A stretch of 64,000 nt of DNA from Pterobdella sp. o SKG-2022. Its lineage: Eukaryota; Annelida; Clitellata; Hirudinida; Piscicolidae. The translations under genes were made by a program, and so were the position numbers. Each line of letters begins with the position of its first letter. Position 1 is the first letter of the stretch. This document shows positions 61,436 to 64,000 of the stretch, piece by piece. The stretch lies in the NCBI GenBank assembly GCA_964035795.1, contig OZ038323.1, forward strand, positions 10,881,109-10,945,108, in the 5' to 3' direction. The notes under the pieces are model-generated. The model saw only the letters and a list, made by a program, of their open reading frames with translations. It was not told the origin of the DNA and made no database searches.

Positions 61436-62227
61436 ATGGGAAACTCAAATGAAAAACCAGACTTCAAAGAGCTTTCCAAAGGCACAAAATTTTCAGCTAA
61501 AGAACTGAAAGACTTTTTCAAAAAATTCAAGTCTAGCTTTCCTGATGGAAAAATGAACAAGGTGAATCAAAATTATAAAAAGTGAAGACATACCATATTT
61601 TTAAACTAAAAAAATAATTATCAATATTATCAATATACAGGTTGATTTTGAAAAATTGTACAAGGAAATGTTTGGCACTACTGGGGATGCAACAGAATTC
61701 TGTAATTTGGTGTTTGACCAATATGACAAGGACCACAGTGGAGTTATCAACTTTAATGAATTCATCATGACTTTGTCTGTGGCTTCTCGAGGAACCATTG
61801 ATGAAAAACTACTATGGGCATTTGACTTGTATGACCGGGACAATAATGGCTACCTCAGTGAGGCAGAAATTGTCCACGTTCTCACTGTTAGTGTTAAGAT
61901 TATGTCCAGTAGTTATTTAAATGTTGTAATTTTCGATACATGGTTTAACTGTTCTTACAACTCAAACTAGTATGTTTCAGAGAAATTTAAAATTATATTC
62001 ATCACAATTTCAATTATATAGAAAATTTAAAATCAATATTTTTATAAAAATCAAAGGCAGTTTACAAGGCCAAGAGTAGACCTAATCCTTATGCTTCAGC
62101 CCAGGAAATTGCCAGAAACATTGTGAAAAACTCAGATGATAACAAAGATGGCAAAATTTCTCAAGCAGAGTTCATCCACCATGCTAAGAATTCCAAGGAC
62201 ATCAAGGAGCTCTTGACAACTCTGTAG
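61436..62227 (+). CDS. Neuronal calcium sensor family EF-hand protein
   Basis: Three exons: 61436-61561, 61641-61886, 62057-62227, giving 543 bases or 180 residues (family members are usually about 190). NCS proteins are calcium-switched regulators. The start MGNSNEK gives a glycine at position 2 followed by serine at 4, a fitting N-myristoylation signal. Three complete EF-hand loops are present: DKDHSGVINFNE (71-82), DRDNNGYLSEAE (107-118) and DDNKDGKISQAE (151-162), each with glycine at loop position 6 and glutamate at 12. The first EF-hand is degenerate, as in the family. The signature SVASRGTIDEKLLWAFDLYD matches hippocalcin, neurocalcin and frequenin. The linker between EF3 and EF4 is shorter than in those, and the C-terminus ELLTTL fits none exactly, so I give no symbol. 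Confidence 0.92.
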
Positions 62228-62720
62228 ATGCACTCAACCATTCATTACATTAGATCTTTTTGTATTTTGCGAAAAAAGCATCAAGAATGGATAATTACAA
62301 AAAATTTTTTTCACAATCATTGGCTAACCTTTAATATTTGTGATCCATATTCATCTTGTTTGTAATTTTTTATACCATTGAATCACTATTTTTAGCATTC
62401 TTACAAGTTTGCATTCTAAGCCAAAACTTGATTTTTTGAAATTTATATATACTTGAAAGTTAATCGAGTATTTTGAATTAGGCCTTAGTCTTAACACTTT
62501 TATCACTAATATCTTTCAGAAAATAAACCAAATTCAATTTCGAAAATTTTCATAAATATAAGAAATATATAATCCACATTGAAACTTAGTAAATGTTGGT
62601 ACATCATCACAAAAAATATTTTTTAATGTTTTGATTTAAAAGCAAACCAAATAACTAATTTTTAAAGGATTCATAATACGACATCAAATTTTTAAAAATT
62701 TATCAACTCAAGTGTAAAAA
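62228..62720. other. Intergenic gap before the coiled-coil gene
   Basis: AT-rich, holding the calcium-sensor 3' end and presumably the promoter of the next gene. I see nothing else. Confidence 0.45.
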
Positions 62721-63735
62721 ATGTCACGAAATTTCACGTGTGATATGGGTTGTTCCAAAGTTTTGTTCAGTAAATCAGAAGTTAAGATATCTAATAAAGA
62801 AGTTCCAAATGACGATGCTTTTCAAACCTGGTTGGAGAGAAAAAAGGATGAAGAACAAATCAAAAAGGCAAAACGAAAAAAAGAGTTGAAAAAAGAGAAT
62901 GAAGTGAAAGAACAAGCCAGGATTGAAAGAGTATTATTATTTTTCTATGGCAAAAAAAACATAATGAGTAATTAAAAAATAAAAAATTATTTTAGGGCAA
63001 AATAAAATGTTTAAATTATAGGCGACCCGAAAAGAAAAAGCACTAAAAAAATGGTTTAGCAAAAAAGAAAAGAAAAGTAAAGAAAAAAAGTCAAATGTTG
63101 AAGAGAGTGAGTACGAGCCAAAAGATCCCAGAGTCCTAATTTTTGACTCCTACGTTGGTTTCTCTTCATATCCTTTATATTTCGCATTTGCTTTGTGCTA
63201 ATAGTTTTATGAAAGTATCAAAAAACATGCAAAAAAAACTTTTTAAACATTTTTAAAAATATTTTTTCTGAAAAAAAATTGCACAAATGCATCAAACTGC
63301 AACGCTAAGTACAAACTCTTGAACGCCCCATTAACTCCCCATCAACTGAAATAGCATTTTCAAGTAGCGAACTTTAACTTACGAGCCTTTGTGTTTGTTC
63401 TTCTTGATCAGTTGTTTATAAGTGTAGAGTTTCACATCAGAGTATAAAAGAGTAAATGGAATTCATCAAACTACGTATGAGCTTAAACTGCATCAAAATT
63501 AGCCCCAATATTAATAGATCGCTTTTAATTAAAACCTGTCAACAGTAGCAATACGACATAACAACAATGCATCTAACCACCCATCAAGAACCCACAAGAG
63601 GTGATGTGCAGGATAAGAGAATGCATGTTCAAGCCGAAGACTCCCCCTTTGGTCTCAGTAATGGAAAAACACCAAAAGTGGCTCAAAAAAGCATTCAACA
63701 GGTGGTGGTACTCAGCAATAAATTCAAATATTTAA
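62721..63735 (+). CDS. Lysine-rich coiled-coil protein, CCDC34-like
   Basis: I join 62721-62930, 63022-63106 and 63599-63735 into 432 bases, 143 residues. The first exon carries DAFQTWLERKKDEEQIKKAK, and the second ATRKEKALKKWFSKKEKKSK. That is a pattern of an aromatic tryptophan motif followed by a charged helix, repeated, as in CCDC34 and related ciliary coiled-coil proteins. The last exon reads FKPKTPPLVSVMEKHQKWLK and ends in FNRWWYSAINSNI. The N-terminus contains a short cysteine pair. The third exon's acceptor is uncertain: 63598 keeps phase with the strong donor at 63107, and an alternative at 63588 would need another donor. The family assignment is weak and rests on the W-L-x-x-K pattern only. 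Confidence 0.52.
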
Positions 63736-64000
63736 GCTGAGTGCATTAATTGATTTGTTTTACAAATTAAATAATTACTTAATATATTAAATAAAGAGGC
63801 GTGTTTTGTGTTAAATATGAAGGGTTTTCGGTAGAGACTTTTTTGAATAATTAGTCATCTTATTTTTAAATTGTTTCAAACAAAATTATTTTTCAAAGTT
63901 TTGTCGGTGTACAATAAGAAAATCTCGATTCTAGCCGAAATATCGAAACACAACATAGCTTCAATGAAAGATTTTCGAATGTTGAAGCTTTTTCATAAAA
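63736..64000. other. Right edge, no gene recognised
   Basis: AT-rich sequence after the coiled-coil gene. I see no splice-linked exon or motif. Confidence 0.4.

Noticed and set aside
63022..63202. Reading on past 63106 into EYEPKDPRVLIFDSY as exon sequence
   Set aside because: A strong GTGAGT donor at 63107 and an in-phase third exon give a better model, and the read-through soon becomes hydrophobic and stops.

Overview
This is a nuclear genomic window from an AT-rich animal. Every long gene is split by GT-AG introns, the conserved proteins are animal or pan-eukaryotic (KDM6 demethylase, TMX2, farnesyltransferase alpha, Gemin8, BCKDHB, ATP8A flippase, ATAD5, coactosin, CRIPT, a MID-like TRIM, PARS2, a neuronal calcium sensor), and there are long microsatellites, small hairpin repeats and two fragments of one LINE type. 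The divergence and compact spacing suit an invertebrate, and I think a tunicate-like animal is plausible, but the window does not fix the species.

Layout: the last exons of a KDM6/UTX gene (+, cut by the left edge); TMX2 (+); FNTA (+); GEMIN8 (-), divergent from BCKDHB (+) across about 270 bases; ATP8A (+, 37 coding exons, 11.9-24.2 kb); a gene-free stretch with a 5'-truncated LINE (26.7-28.6 kb); ATAD5 (-); COTL1 (-); CRIPT (-); a MID-like TRIM without a SPRY domain (+); a small single-pass membrane protein I could not name (-, 48.5-53.8 kb) with a second LINE fragment in one intron; PARS2 (+); an NCS-family calcium sensor (+); and a coiled-coil gene (+) near the right edge.

I built each gene by hand, joining exons at GT/AG sites and keeping reading phase. 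In every complete model the summed exons are a multiple of three, and conserved motifs run across the junctions. Exon edges may still be off by a base or two in places. The genes do not form one pathway. They look like ordinary housekeeping and signalling genes in close packing. I see no defence system, virus, CRISPR array or rRNA.

The most interesting items are the unnamed membrane protein, a 57-base intron in GEMIN8 that can be retained without a frame change, a CRIPT tail that has lost its PDZ-ligand threonine, a LINE copy bracketed by 74-base direct repeats, dinucleotide repeats lying against ATP8A splice sites, and a family of short hairpin (MITE-like) elements.
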